A stretch of 64,000 bases of DNA from Vespula vulgaris (GCF_905475345.1 NC_066608.1:3509501-3573500); one strand, 5' to 3'; positions 45,969 through 58,596 are shown, counted from the first letter of the stretch. Program-made: numbers and translations. The notes: generated from the letters alone by a model not told the origin.

Positions 45969-46040
45969 GTCTCTCTCTCTCTCTCTCCCTCTCCCTCTCT
46001 CTCTTTCTCACTCTTTCACTCTCGCTCTTTTTCTCTCTTC
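45969..46040. repeat. (CT)n tract
   Basis: CT/CCCT units ending in an acceptor-like TCTCTTCAG. Confidence 0.95.
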
Positions 46041-46067
46041 AGGTATCGCCTTTTCTAACCCGTCTAC

Positions 46068-46371
46068 CTTGATTACCGTTCGATCTCCGACTCGACAACG
46101 ACAACGTTGGCTTCTTTCGAACGACATTCTCACTCGCACTTAACCCCAAGTCTTCGTCCTCGATGCTAAGCAATGCGTTCGTATGCGGCTCCGCCGAGAC
46201 CGATTCTCTTTTTTGCGGCATTTCGTTTGGTACGCCTCGTTCTAGTTTATTTGTCGACGTTACCGGCCCTCGCGGAGGCCACCGTAGCCAGAACTCGAGA
46301 GAGCTTCGTCGATGAGAAGCATTGTTCCGTTGCAATAGCGTAGCCACAAAATTCGAATGATTCGATTGCCT
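46068..46371 (-). CDS. Possible exon, Ser/Arg-rich, function unknown
   Basis: An open frame, best read from an acceptor-like AAAG at 46372 to the donor CAAG|gtagac at 46067. If the donor is not used, the frame continues to a TGA at 46039. It encodes 'RQSNHSNFVATLLQRNNASH', then 'SSLEFWLRWPPRGPVTSTNK', 'LLSIEDEDLGLSASE' and 'RKKPTLSLSSRRS'. This looks like a phosphorylatable disordered region, not repeat-derived sequence. It lies 2.1 kb upstream of the 43.9-kb exon on the same strand, but its likely donor leaves one base while that exon needs two, so an unseen exon would have to lie between them. The acceptor is poor. A CT-rich plus-strand acceptor-like site overlaps its end. Confidence 0.4.
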
Positions 46372-46399
46372 CTTTAAAAGTTGATCGATGATTTATCTT

Positions 46400-49300
46400 A
46401 TTAATTCGATGTTATACGGATTTCATTCCGTATTGAATTTTTGTTAATACTCTACGATTAAAGTTTCGTTTCATATTTTTCTCACGAAATGAATCGTGAA
46501 TTTATGTTCGAATATGTTAAAATTATACGTAATTATGTTTAAATTATACGTAATTATAAGTCATTGTATACTTATATACTATGTACTACATACTTATTAG
46601 TATACAGTATAAATTATAATTTAATGTAATATTTAATGGATATATTAAAAAAATTAAAGAAAATTAAAAATGTATCTTATTTGAAGATATTATAAAAATA
46701 AATGTTGTCTTCTTCGTTAGTGATTTCTTACAGAAAGAAAAAATAAAGAAAAAGAAAAAATAAAGGAATACAAAAAGAAATGAGAATGTAGACAAGCCGA
46801 TATTATCTACACCGGTATTATCGAGCATTGAAAGGCAGCCTTTATGTAAAGCGTAATAGATACGTTCACTAAACGTTTCAACGGCAGATGTTACACATAT
46901 ATCCTTAGAACGTCGAAATAAACATGCTCAACGCGATCCAAGCAAAATCGTTGGAGTTAAGACTAGACTCTCGTTGTCTTATCGAACATCTTTCTCTCGA
47001 TTCTCTCGGTTAGAATACCTTAATAACCTCGGTGCATTCGAAAGGATGATCGGGTAAAGACGATGCTCGTGAAAACTCGCAATTTCACGGAGCACCCTAT
47101 ATACGGTCTACCTCTTTCGCCCTACACCTTTCCGTGGCTGGATGGCCTGGACTCTCTCGGGCTGGTTCTCGTTCTTCTTACTCTTCGTCCGGCTCTTCGG
47201 GTTTTGTGTGGCTTGAGCTTCGCGAGAGTTTTTGTTTTCCTCTTCCTCCGCATTCTCTCTTCCCTCTTCTCTTCTTCGCATACTCCTTCGAACGTTCGTC
47301 TCTCTCTTTCTTTCTCCCTGTTTCTAGCTCACCGAGAGCTTCTTCTTCTTCATCTCTCTTTCTGTCTCTCTTTCTCTCCCTCTCTCTCTTCTTTCGCTTT
47401 CTCGTGAACGCGACAAGCGTATGTCTTTTCCCGACTATGTTCCTATCCTTACCGTCTCTTTGCATCCTTCTCCATGTCCACTCGCTTCCTTTTTCTCGTC
47501 CGAAAGCCGCTGACCATGGATCTTCTCCTAAGGATCCTCCGTGGAAGCGAGTTCATGTTATTCTCGTTTATTAATTTACCACGTTGTTAAAACCACCGCA
47601 CGAGTTGTCTATATTTATTTCGATCTTTAATTTCGACACGCGCTATTCCATTTATGTAGGTACAACGGATAAAAGACTGATTATACGACGACTAATTAGA
47701 AAGTATCAAGAGCATCGAGAAGAGATCTACATTAAATAGATGTCTAATAATAGCAGTATTTGACCATTTCTTCGATCTATTAAACGAGTAAGAAAATATT
47801 AGAATTACCTCTCTCCCTCTTTTTCTTTTTCTCTCCCATCCCAATCCCCGTTATTCTTGCGATCTTTCCGAAGATCACGTTGTTCAGAAATTGGCCAAAA
47901 GCAAACAAGCGAGTCTGCTCTCGTTATGTCAATATTGACCCTTCCACTCGTTTGAAAGTCAGAGGTTTTATGAGTCGGTTAAACGATCCGATCTTCTCTT
48001 TACTGATTTACCTACTCTTCTTTCACTTTGAGAAAGAGATAGAGATACGTTTTCGGCCGATGACAGGGACGCATAACTATCGCGCTGTAAATATATTTGG
48101 CTAAATTCAACGGGGCTCCTTTGGTCGGTTCCTTTGACTGTTCCGAAGAAGAAACGAAGGACTAAAGGAAGAAACAAGGAAAGGGCAAAGGCTCCAACGG
48201 TGCAGCAAGGACAATGCTCCCACTGTTCAGAAAACTTTTGGAGGCTTGGAGGAGTACCTCTACCGTACCTCTCTTGCTCTTCATCGTTTTTCGGGCTCCC
48301 TTATCGAATCGTGATCGACGTTCACGAAGCCGTGACTTTAGCCTTTCACGCGGCGCCATTGCTGCGTGCCACGAATTCGTGCGCAACCCACACGCACCTC
48401 TCTGCGATCGTCGAGTTCCATGTACATATATGCGTATCTATACATGTAACACGCCCGCACTCGACACACCGAGAAACACGAAAGGAGATCTCTTATCTTT
48501 CTTTCTCTCGGCTACGGACTTTCAGCTATATCGTTGTTACTAATGTCCTGTCTGTTGTGACAGCCACTGTACGGTGAATCGACGACTTTAAGCTTCGAAT
48601 GTCTCCAAGTTAATAAAATATATCATGGATTGATAATTGAGAAGTTGGGTGGAAAAAGGTCATTTCTTAAAGAAATCACGTTTTACGAAGTGCCTTTTTT
48701 TTTTAAATTATTTTTATATGTAAAAGTATTATATAAAATATAGATAATATATAAATATATTATAATAAAGTAATACATAAATAAAATGTAAATATTTGAA
48801 ATAGTTATATAAAAGTAATCTTATTTTATAAGTTATTGTATGAAAATTATGTTAATAGATGTTTAATTTCTGTTAACAAGGGATACATGATTGTTTGAAT
48901 TTAAGTTTAAACTCAGGAAATATTAAATCAGAAAAATTATAAAACTTAAATTTAATGAAATATTTGGAAAGTGAAGATATACAGTGGTACGAAAATAACT
49001 TATCCAGAAATGAAGATCAGAAATCGGACAAGTAGGGAAGACAAATGAAAATTATATATAATGATTTAGAATATTAACTATTTTTGTTTCATTCCATAAT
49101 TTAAACAATTTTTTAATATAGTTTTTCATACTTTCTAGAGAATTGTTTGTATTTGATATTAAAAAAATAAATAAAGATTATAATATAATTTTTCTTTATT
49201 TTTTGTAATTTATATTCTTTTTTATGCCACGAGTAAAATTGTAGTGATCTATGAGAATGAAAACTTTAAACACTTGTATCGCAAAATGGTGTTTTTATAT

Positions 49301-49750
49301 AAGTGCGACTTTGAATAACGAGATCAAGAAAGATCAAGTTCAATGGAACAAATGATATCTTTTAAAATCCCATGCATACCCATCAATTCCATTATCCCAT
49401 AAAATTGTAGATACAAAAATGCATTATATATTTGTATATAAAAAATAGAAAACAAAAATTAATATTATGTTTTATATATAATTACCTAACGTTATAATTA
49501 CAATTGTTTGGAAATTTAAAATTAGTTTCAGTTGTAGCTTGAAGATTTATAATTGGCTTTGTACCTGTTCTTATAAATGGAGCTTAACACATTGAATACC
49601 GTAGATAGTGATGCGATTTAACCATGAAATACTTTGAATTCTTTCGAGTCTGTATATATGGCAAAAAATTCGAATCATTTCGAACATGATTCGAAACTTA
49701 AAACTCTTGAAAAAATCTAGTCTTCATGGATCTTAAGTCTTTTTCAAAGT
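46400..49750. other. Mixed: AT-rich then CpG-rich, no supported gene
   Basis: 46.4-46.8 kb is AT-rich. 47.0-48.6 kb is CpG-rich with overlapping frames on both strands (for example 48134-48577 plus, 48162-48386 minus), none recognised. 48.6-49.75 kb is AT-rich. Confidence 0.5.
47240..47403. repeat. Pyrimidine-rich CT/CTT tract
   Basis: Interrupted CT and CTT units. Confidence 0.88.
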
Positions 49751-49756
49751 CTTAAT

Positions 49757-50001
49757 ACGTATCGATAAAAGGTAAACGGTTTGTTTTAGTGTTCTTCTTG
49801 AAAAGATCGGATGTCGATTCTTACCTACGTATTATGTTTTTGTTGAGCGTTTACTTAGACGAAAAGAAACAGAGTGATTTGTTAAATATTGTAAATTCAA
49901 GATCTATCGAAATCCAAAACTTATCAAGATTTTTAAGAGTTTTAAAAACTAACAAATTAGACACGATCGATCGACAAAAGTTAACAAAGGAAGATTTTTA
50001 A
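49757..50001 (+). CDS. Small ORF or gene remnant
   Basis: Open from after a TAA to TAA at 49999, with an internal ATG. It encodes 'FFLKRSDVDSYLRIMFLLSV', 'YLDEKKQSDLLNIVNSRSIE', 'IQNLSRFLRVLKTNKLDT'. It has amphipathic, coiled-coil-like spacing with few stops for its AT content. No start in good context and no splice partner were seen. It may be decayed coding sequence of a mobile element or a chance ORF. Confidence 0.18.
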
Positions 50002-50130
50002 TCTGGAAATATTGATTTTAATAAAATTTTGTCAATATATGTGGAATACATCGACTTATGCGAAAACATGTTCTTACACAACTAAGTAATGTACAGAAAA
50101 AAATTTTTGTATAAAAATTAAATCATATTT

Positions 50131-50387
50131 GAAGACCTATGAAATCGTTACAAAATATTAAAAAATACTATATATAAATATTGTCAAAAAATATTGTAAC
50201 TGTAAATATCTTATACAATTTTATATTATACCTATTAATATCTAAGAAAATTAAAACAAGTTTTTGATGCAATTGCATAACGTATAGAGAAAATTGAAGA
50301 TCTATGAGATTGTTACAAAATATTAAAAAGTATTTGCAACTGTAAATATCTTACGTAATTTTGTGTAATACTTGTTAATATCGAAGG
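50131..50387 (+). repeat. Tandem duplication, period about 165 bp
   Basis: 50131-50246 and 50296-50387 share GAAGAYCTATGARATYGTTA, CAAAATATTAAAAARTA, AACTGTAAATATCTTA and TTGTTAATATC/CTATTAATATC in order. The second copy lacks part of the middle. Confidence 0.8.
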
Positions 50388-50412
50388 GAACTGGGCAAAT
50401 ACTCGTTGGACA

Positions 50413-50518
50413 ATCAACACTTATTCACGGAGCGGAGATAGGATCAACACTCGGATTCAGGATAAGGTAAACCCAAATCAACACTTTCGGAATGCTCAGG
50501 TTAGCTGCGATCAACATT
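50413..50518 (+). repeat. Four spaced ATCAACACT motifs
   Basis: ATCAACACT at 50413, 50443 and 50477 and ATCAACATT at 50510, spaced 30, 34 and 33 bp, directly after the 165-bp duplication. The sequence between them is not repeated. Confidence 0.6.
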
Positions 50519-51531
50519 TTACCCTGAAGGATGGTTATGGAAAGAATGTAACGAACGAGTTTTCGATGGTTATCGAATTGTGGTTTACATACTCTAAATC
50601 GACCTTAATTATAGGTACTACACGAAAAGGGATGATGTATTGATCTTTTATCTGTCTTCAAGAATGTTCAAAAAATTTTTTTATTATCACGTGATCATGA
50701 TTTTAGGATAAACAAAGTAGTTATTAAATGTTTAAAAACAAAATTGTCAAACAAAATAACATCATGTGATTATGTTACATGTTCTTAAATTTTAATTAGA
50801 GTTAGAAGAATATAGAAATAACACTTATAGTTAAAAAAAAAATTATGTGATTTTATAATATTATAAAAGTGAATAACAGGAAATCCAATTATTGGCCGGA
50901 ATTTCAGCAATTATTTAAAAGAATTAATTAAAAGAAACAAGAAACCAAAAATTATCTGTAATATAATATAATCGACAAAATTGATAAATAAATAGTGAAT
51001 AGGCGCTGAGTAAGAAAACAGTTCAATTAATTTTTTACTGTAATTATGTTCTGCCAGAATTACATACTGTGAAAATTGATACGAAATTATAGAATAAATG
51101 TAATAATAAGTTCTCACTTACAGTATAACAACATGCTCTTATGCTATAAATATCAGATTTCGCATTATCCTAAATGATGTTACAGTAAAAATTACAGTGA
51201 AACATAGGATTAAATAAGATTATTTGTCGAAATAAAGTGTAAAACTTGAATAGTATGTTATATACACACATACACATGTATATGTATGAATAAGTTTTCC
51301 AATGAGTATAAAGGTATAAATAGATATAAATACATGTTTATATAATTTATACTTGACAGATTAGTTATTTCAAATTGTTTCAAAATAGACATCACTGTAA
51401 ATGTCTGATTAATAAGCAATAGATAATATATTAACGCACTACTAAACAAAACTTTCGTTATTTAACTAACATCATCCAATCACTTGAAATCCCAAATAAA
51501 TACAATATAGTTCAATAATAGCGGACTCTCT

Positions 51532-51536
<5 letters not shown>

Positions 51537-51573
<37 letters not shown>
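51537..51573. repeat. (TA)n microsatellite
   Basis: About 18 TA units. Confidence 0.97.
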
Positions 51574-51577
<4 letters not shown>

Positions 51578-51720
51578 CATGTTCAGTTTAATTTTATCGC
51601 TTTAATATCCGTAACGTCGATCGCTTTGATGAGTCGATTGATCGCGTTTTTTCCTGATCCTTGAATGAGGATAAAAAGAATCATGAAAGCGTTCGAAGAA
51701 AAAAGAGAAAAGTAGTTTAA

Positions 51721-51813
51721 ACGATCAGAATTGAGGAAGGTTACGTTGGACTGATCGAGATCATCCTCGTCATTGGCGTAGCAATTGCTCCCCCACAGGT
51801 CAGAGTTCACAAG
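51721..51813 (+). CDS. Candidate short exon with strong donor
   Basis: A plus frame of 31 codons between a TAA and the strong donor AAG|gtaagg contains a hydrophobic run 'VGLIEIILVIGVAIAPP' like a signal peptide or membrane segment, then 'QVRVHK'. A CAG|GTC acceptor-like site with a pyrimidine tract (attgctcccccacag) sits at 51798, which would leave only a 15-nt microexon. The minus strand also reads plausibly ('GSNCYANDEDDLDQSNVTF'). No start codon was found. Confidence 0.25.
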
Positions 51814-51829
51814 GTAAGGTTTTGTTTAA

Positions 51830-52020
51830 CGGTATCGCCCGTCCATCCACGACGCTAATACCTCTCGCTACACGGTCATTACTCCGGCGGTTGGGACACT
51901 GATTGGCTCGTTACGTCACACGATCTCACGCTAATGATCCCAACAAGGCACCGGATATCTTCGATCGACTGGATCGTTTCGGTGGAATGTGAACGGACCA
52001 TGATAGCCTTGCGCTCGATC
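51830..52020. promoter_or_regulatory. Promoter-like patch with inverted CCAAT box and CRE
   Basis: A CpG-containing patch in AT-rich DNA. It holds TGATTGG (inverted CCAAT) at 51900-51906 and TTACGTCA, a cAMP-response-element match, at 51911-51918, just five bases apart. No start site or coding start can be tied to it. Confidence 0.35.
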
Positions 52021-52402
52021 TCTCGTTCGTATATCACGTAAAAAAAAAAAATCGATCTGATTCCGGTGAATCCAGGTCGATTTCCCGATTAGTCTATGAT
52101 ACCTCCAAAAAGAGATAAAGATGAGATAGAATATTGCTGAATAAGAGAAGCACGCGCTTACTTTAATAACGAGATAGAAGGGATGTGAACAGAATGATAT
52201 TCTAATGGATACTCTTTACCATCGAGACTCTGTTATTAAGCGTCATTAACGCGTTAATCATCGTACCGAGCTCCAGTGGTGCGCTGTTTACATTAGCCCT
52301 TGTTGGTAATTAGCGGTTAGTAATGAAGGATAAAAAAAAAGTTAAATAGATAGACATTACATTTAATAATGCTTGATCTAGTTGAAGATTATTTTACAAC
52401 AT

Positions 52403-52404
<2 letters not shown>

Positions 52405-52460
<56 letters not shown>

Positions 52461-52500
52461 CATATATATGTATGTATGTATATATATTATATATATCATA
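52405..52500. repeat. (TA)n-(CA)n compound repeat
   Basis: TA run, ACAC run, then TATG/TA units. Confidence 0.96.
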
Positions 52501-53134
52501 TTTGTGTGCGTATATGCGTGTGTATATATGATCTTGGGAACGCTTTTAACACTTCACTGAATACCTACTTCTTAACATTTAAGAGCTGGTGCTGTGCTCG
52601 AAGGAAAGTGTTAATGGACGAAAGTGCGGACATCGCCTTTGATATTTTCCCTCGTAACGATCGTTGAGAAGAGATATTTTCATGTACATACATACATACC
52701 GCGGGAATATTTCTAAAGACCGATTACTCCGCTTGTACGATTCCGATCTATAAAAACGAATTACGCCGCTCCATTAATTGCTATCTTATTTTTATCGGTC
52801 CATTACTCCTGTTAATTTAGATACGAATCCATGGTATGTAAGTTCTTAAGAACATCGTGGAACATGCGACATGAGATTGCTTTAAAAGCTTCCCTTTCGA
52901 AGACTTAAGGAAGAGAATTGCAATACGTTCGTGAAGATCTTTCGAATGAACACGAGACTCCCTTCTTAAGGAGTTGCCGTCGGAAGGACTTATGTTCGCA
53001 CGTCACCGTACCTACTACTATATTTCCTGACAATGAGTAGTAAAGCTCTCTGATGGACGTCCTAAAAGTTCATTTCTCTTTTGCGCGGGAGAACCCAAGG
53101 AAGGTCTTAGAAAAATCGGTGGAAGAGATACGCA

Positions 53135-53198
53135 AGAGGGAGAAAAGAGAAAGATACAGAAAGAGAGAGAGAGAGAAAGCAAAAGAGAAAGAAAAAAT
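53135..53198. repeat. (GA)n tract
   Basis: Interrupted GA/GAAA run. Confidence 0.93.
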
Positions 53199-54814
53199 GA
53201 CGCTTGTCCTGCAACCATGATAGTCTGTAAAAATGTTTCTCTCTGCGCAAACCAATAGCAGTGGCGATCGCATTTGAATACCGCCTGTCCTTGGCTACTA
53301 TTGTCTGCCTTCCTCTCGTCCACCTTTTTCTCCTTCTCCCCTTTCTTTCTTCTTCGTCTTCGTCTTCTTTTACTTCTCGGTAGTAGTTCTCCATTCCTTT
53401 CCTCCCTTTGCTTTTCCTTCGCACTCCTTCTTCTTACCTCATTACACATATCCAGCTCGTAATACGTATGCATACCCTAGCGATGTTATACGTTCGCTTT
53501 ACCACGCGCCAGCCAGCTCGTCAAATCGCAACTTATGATCTTCCTTTTAACTACTATCAACGCTTAACCGCTTCTCTTTCTTGCGATGAATTAATCTCCA
53601 ATTAACGATGCCAGAGCGATTAACTTATGCTAGCTTCGTTATTCGATGTTGGACAAGTATAACGAATAAATTACGGGTTATGCTTGGAAAAAGATTATTG
53701 CTTTGTCAAGTTTTGAACAGTTTTTTCCAGAAGGTTTTGCTGAGAAGAAGTGCTTGATTATAAATAAGAGAATTATGATTTAGTGTAACATGTGTGGAAA
53801 TAGGGAATCATGGATGGCGTCATTTTACGTGAGATGATCATAAATGTAATACTTCTTACCTATATTCATTCGACACATGTCCATTATTTATATAGTATTA
53901 AATAATAGGTAGAGCAATAAATAATCAGCTACCAAATGTGTTTTTATCATAGACAACAAAAAGCATTAAGAAGCAAGCTTACCAATGTTTATAACGCATG
54001 GTTTATTTCTATATGCATTATATATGCTTATATAAGTAAATTTCTAATCTCTAGTTTTAATCTCTACTTTCTTTTTCTAATGTTATAGAACTCAATTATC
54101 TAGTTAACGAGCTAAAGTTTTTTTGCTGTATTATAATCCTAAAATTGATACTTTTGTTTTCATATAATTAATGAAAGACGAATGAACAATAACAAGAGAT
54201 GAATAACAAAATTCATGGGTAAATTTAAACAATGATATAATTTTTTTTTTCAGATATCGACCCAATACAAATACAAACTTATAGTTAAGAAGATAATGGA
54301 AATCAAGAGAAAGTACATACACGCACATACACAAAATACGATTTTATAATATATATATATATATAATATATGTACATATGAATAACAAACAAAAATTTAT
54401 ATAAAATATTATATGTATTTATTATGAACTGAATAAACATTTTTGCTTCAGTGATGTTGATCATATTTCTTATATAAATCTGAAGCTTTCTAGATCAGTC
54501 AATCAATCGCAGAAAATTTTCTAATTTTATTCGATTTCAAGTTCAGATTAGATGAGTTCTTTCTAACTTCCAAGTGAAAATCATTCCGTCTGGAAAAAAT
54601 TCAAAAACTTCTGTTCGAAGATAGGAAGTTGTTAATAAAATTACATTTTTAAATTAGATATTAATAATTTTCGTTTATTTCAACAACGCAGACAGAGAAA
54701 ACTTTTTAGTAAACTTAATATATCGACTTATGCAAGCAAAGAATTCCGCTTGTTTCGATGGAGTATAAGCCGACCTTCTTACTGGTATGAGCTTTAACGT
54801 TTATATGTTATAAG

Positions 54815-54895
54815 AAGAAAAAGAGAGAGAGAGAGAGAGAAAGAGAGAGAACGAGAGAAAAAAAGAGAAAGAGAGAATGAAAGAGAAAAATAAAG
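54815..54895. repeat. (GA)n tract
   Basis: GA/GAAA units in AT-rich surroundings. Confidence 0.95.
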
Positions 54896-55423
54896 TGGGC
54901 GTGCATACATTTACTGTCAAACTATGAATCCGCAGGCCTTCTCTTATCGCCTGCGTCCTATAATTACACAGTCGGGGTCGCACGCGTATAAAGCACGATC
55001 TTAACGCTTCCGATCTTTCTCGACCGCGCTAGGACGTGCAAATGTTGATCTTCTTTTTCTTTTTCGTTTCAACGTATTTGCTCTTACAAAGTTAGGAAAA
55101 TTATAGGCGTTTGACGTATACGTTGACCAAGTTACTTGCAAACCAACCTGTCAGATTATAATCATCCTCGCGTTCCAGAAGTTGCAAGAACACGATTTAG
55201 TCCGATACCGCATGGAATTTCTCAGATTTGCGTATGTTACATGTACGCGAAGAATAACTTCTGGATAGAACGCGTCTCCATTATCTTAGAAGATTGTCGT
55301 ACATTTCTACTTTCATATGGTAAAATATCGAATACGATAACGAAGTTTCATATCGAACTAACTTCTAACGTTAGATAGTTTTTCCTCGAAATATTAAAAA
55401 TTCGTACGAGCTATGTGATTTAA

Positions 55424-55660
55424 TATAAACCGTTGATTGCATTGCGATCGTTAGGATACCAGTATGCTAACGAGGGAAAGCATGAATCTCTTACTCCTAC
55501 AACCTTCCTACGCTGGTTAGAAGAGTTCGACGACTTTTCTTTAGCAATTAAGAGAAGAACAGCGAAAATTTATGAAGTTGCATACCAGTCGAGAATACTA
55601 ACGTTTTGTTTGACGGAAAAAATAATTTCTAACGATTTAAAGAAATGTTTTGTTCAATAA
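55424..55660 (+). CDS. Candidate C-terminal exon or decayed gene
   Basis: Open from after TAA at 55421 to TAA at 55658 with no ATG near its start. It reads 'YQYANEGKHESLTPTTFLRW', 'LEEFDDFSLAIKRRTAKIYE', then a Lys-rich end 'SNDLKKCFVQ'. The first half is globular-looking. A ttag at 55451-55454 could be an acceptor but lacks a pyrimidine tract. Not recognised. Confidence 0.25.
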   Translation, partial: YKPLIALRSLGYQYANEGKHESLTPTTFLRWLEEFDDFSLAIKRRTAKIYEVAYQSRILTFCLTEKIISNDLKKCFVQ

Positions 55661-56105
55661 AATCTATATCAGATCTTCTGTTATTACATATTTAAAAAAT
55701 TACGGTAGTCCATTAAAATTCGAAATACGCTCGTCGATGCATTAAGTTAATCAGGATAGTTACGTTCAAAGGAAATAGGCGCGTTTTAGTAATAACAAGA
55801 ATAACAATCTAAGTAAATTTGAAAGAGCAAAACGATAGGAAATATTCCGTGAACATACCACGTCCATTACGACGTACAACATTCGGAATTCTCCTTACGA
55901 TCGGAAGAACAATTTATGCGAAATGAATAAGGGTGTGTGTAACATGGGAATCGACGCTCCACTATACGCAATGCCTGAATTTCATTCGTTTTCGTAAGTC
56001 GTAAAATCGAATGATAACGACGCTTAAAATCCCATCGACGTATCCATTAAAATCTATTGTACTGCTACTAAGAACTCCGCTTTAAAGTTACATAAGTTAT
56101 TTACA

Positions 56106-56106
56106 G

Positions 56107-56164
<58 letters not shown>

Positions 56165-56178
56165 GTATATATATATCA
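56106..56178. repeat. (TA)n microsatellite
   Basis: About 30 TA units with one TACA and one TG interruption. Confidence 0.97.
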
Positions 56179-56179
56179 T

Positions 56180-58560
56180 GCGAGCGCGCGTGTTTATCGA
56201 AGATATATATTGAAGATAAATGTATTTTACTTCATTGAATATGGCAAAAAAGTTTTCAGTGCAATACAAGTAGAATTTAAATGAAAGTAACATCAACATG
56301 TAATCCTCTTTCTATAAGTGTATTTTTTCATAATACAATTACTCGTTAAATCTTTCCATTTACTGAAATTCAAGTAGAACAAGGTCAAAGAAAAGTGGTG
56401 AAAACTGGATCGGACATTCCTCTGAAATTAGTTGGAAAGTGTTACTCTTGGATATATTACAAATGTTTATACAGATTTAACGTAGAATTTTGCGTTCGAA
56501 AAATATTCAGAGATCAATTTTTATATCACGAGCGATATTGTGCGATGGTAGTTGTAAGTTCTTAAGGATATTGTGCTGGTGTGGATGGTAAATTAAACGA
56601 TAATCTACGTAACCACTTGCAGATTTTATCGGTCATATTTCGTGTTCATTGAGAAAGGCAATCGACATTTCCGAGGGTGGAACCTTTCCTATAAGACTAG
56701 TACCCTTCCCAAGAATATGAAGTACACGGTAGACGAAGTTTTTTAGCTTAAAGCTTTGCCATAACGCGTAATTTCTCGGTGTCGTGCGAGTAGACGATAA
56801 AGAGTGCATCGAAATCGCTGCCAGACGTTACGATATGTAGTTATGTTAAGCGTGTACCTTGTATACGCACAAAGGGAGGAACCTATCTAGGAAGGTATGC
56901 ATTCGCCCGCTGTAGCATGGAATACTGTGCAAACGTTATCGTAGGACAATACACGCGAAGAACGTATATTCCTTTTGATAGTACACAAGCTCGTATAGGA
57001 TAGTACATGGAAAGGAAAATAGCATAAGGTAGATAATGTACCCGATGTAACGTAACAGTCTTGAGCGAATCGGAAACATAATGACGAAAGAAAAAGTATA
57101 GAATGGATTAAAGAAATGAAATATCTACAAATATTACAAAATAATATTTTCAGTATTGGTTAAAATTAGAAAATCTTTACTGTATATTAAAAGAATTTAT
57201 TTAGTCATGAACTATTTTCCAGTATATAAATTTCATTCAAGTAATACATTAGAATAAACTTTTTCATTTACGTCAAATCTAAGCCGACTATCTTCATCTG
57301 AATCGTACGAATTTCAATTGGAAGATCATGTTGCAAAAATTAATTTTATTATACCGTTTATATATTCCAAATGTATTCATTATAATTCTTCTTGACAACA
57401 AGTTGCTTTCGTCTAGGTTAGCATATACCTCAAAATTCAAATGTGAAACAGAATATATCAAATCTATTATATAGACATTTCTTATATCAATTAATTAATT
57501 AGTTAATTAGCATAAATAATGTTTAGAGAATATTCAGAGATTTGTACAGATAGATGAAGTATTAACCATGAAAGAAATATGTAATAATTATCGAAAAGAA
57601 AAGATATTTAAATTTTCATTTAAATTTTCGATCTACTTATGTGATACGTTTACATTTCTACAAACCTTGATTATTTTCAGTAATTCTATAAATAAAACAG
57701 TCATTATTCTTTTACTGATTCCAAATCTTAACTAACGAACATTGAGAATACAAATAATTTCAATGTCCTTGTTCTAAATATACAAAAAAATTAATAGCAC
57801 TAAGAATAAAAATAACGCATATTTTAATGAATCTGTTTTCATATTGGAATTTTCATATAGAATTCTGGATAATAAAAAAGCTGATGTAGCTATCAAAACT
57901 ATCGAAAAAGTATGTACACAAAAACTTTTTATGTATCAGAACATCACAGGTCTCTATAAAAGAATTTTTTAAATCTCTTAATTATACTTGGTAAGATAAT
58001 ATTTATGTGTATATATATGTGCATGTGTGTGTGTGTGTGTGTGTGTGTGTATTCTAAACGATAAATTATATTAGTATAAGAAGTAATATTTGAAAAAACC
58101 TTTCAGATCGAGAAAAACAAATTTCAATGAATTCTGTTGAGTCTATTTTAACTTCATAAAAAGCAAATTAAATAATTGTATTGAATGCTTGTAATAAATC
58201 GATTTCTGCCAAACATTTCTTAATTAATCATCAGTCACCAAATGATCTACGATTAAAACTTTCACATTTACAAAATGTTTAAATAATACAAATAATCTAG
58301 AAAAAAAAGTTTTAACATTTCGACATCCTAAAAAAATCTATGTAATAATCTAAATAACAGAGTTGAAAATGTTATTAAATTAGTGTTAAATTATTGTTAA
58401 CTATTGTTGTTAAATTAATATAAATAATAAATTAGTATTAATTAATGTTAAATTAATATTAGCTATGGTTGTAAGAACGTTAGGTATAAAAAAGTAAATA
58501 ATATTTAAAATTTGCAAAAAAAAATTATTAAGCTCACTGAATAAGAACTAGATGTAGGTT
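56180..58560. other. AT-rich DNA, nothing recognised
   Basis: 56.3-57.1 kb has balanced composition but no frame. The remainder is AT-rich with one GT microsatellite. Confidence 0.6.
58020..58051. repeat. (GT)n microsatellite
   Basis: About 14 GT units. Confidence 0.97.
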
Positions 58561-58568
58561 CAGGGATT

Positions 58569-58596
58569 TTCTCGTGAGAAAGTCCTTTTTACCCGT
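58569..58596. repeat. Tight 12-bp imperfect hairpin
   Basis: AGGGATTTTCTC and GAGAAAGTCCTT are complementary at 10 of 12 positions with a two-base loop, next to a GC-rich patch (58.59-58.74 kb) and a CACCCTGTA motif. Confidence 0.4.

Larger units (their letters stand above)
52500..55420. other. No supported gene
   Basis: 52.55-53.65 kb is of balanced composition with short frames. 53.65-54.8 kb is AT-rich. The frame 55136-55378 is unrecognised. Confidence 0.5.

Noticed and set aside
46029..46140. Plus-strand acceptor-like CT tract (ctctcttcag) with a 32-codon frame
   Set aside because: The tract is a microsatellite, the frame is short, and the minus frame over the same DNA is better.
47063..47574. 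Overlapping plus frames with hydrophobic content
   Set aside because: Largely CT/CTT-derived; no splice sites or motif support.
48134..48577. 147-codon plus frame with a CSHC-like patch
   Set aside because: Three frames are open here at once, a Cys pair alone is not a zinc finger, and no splice context was seen.
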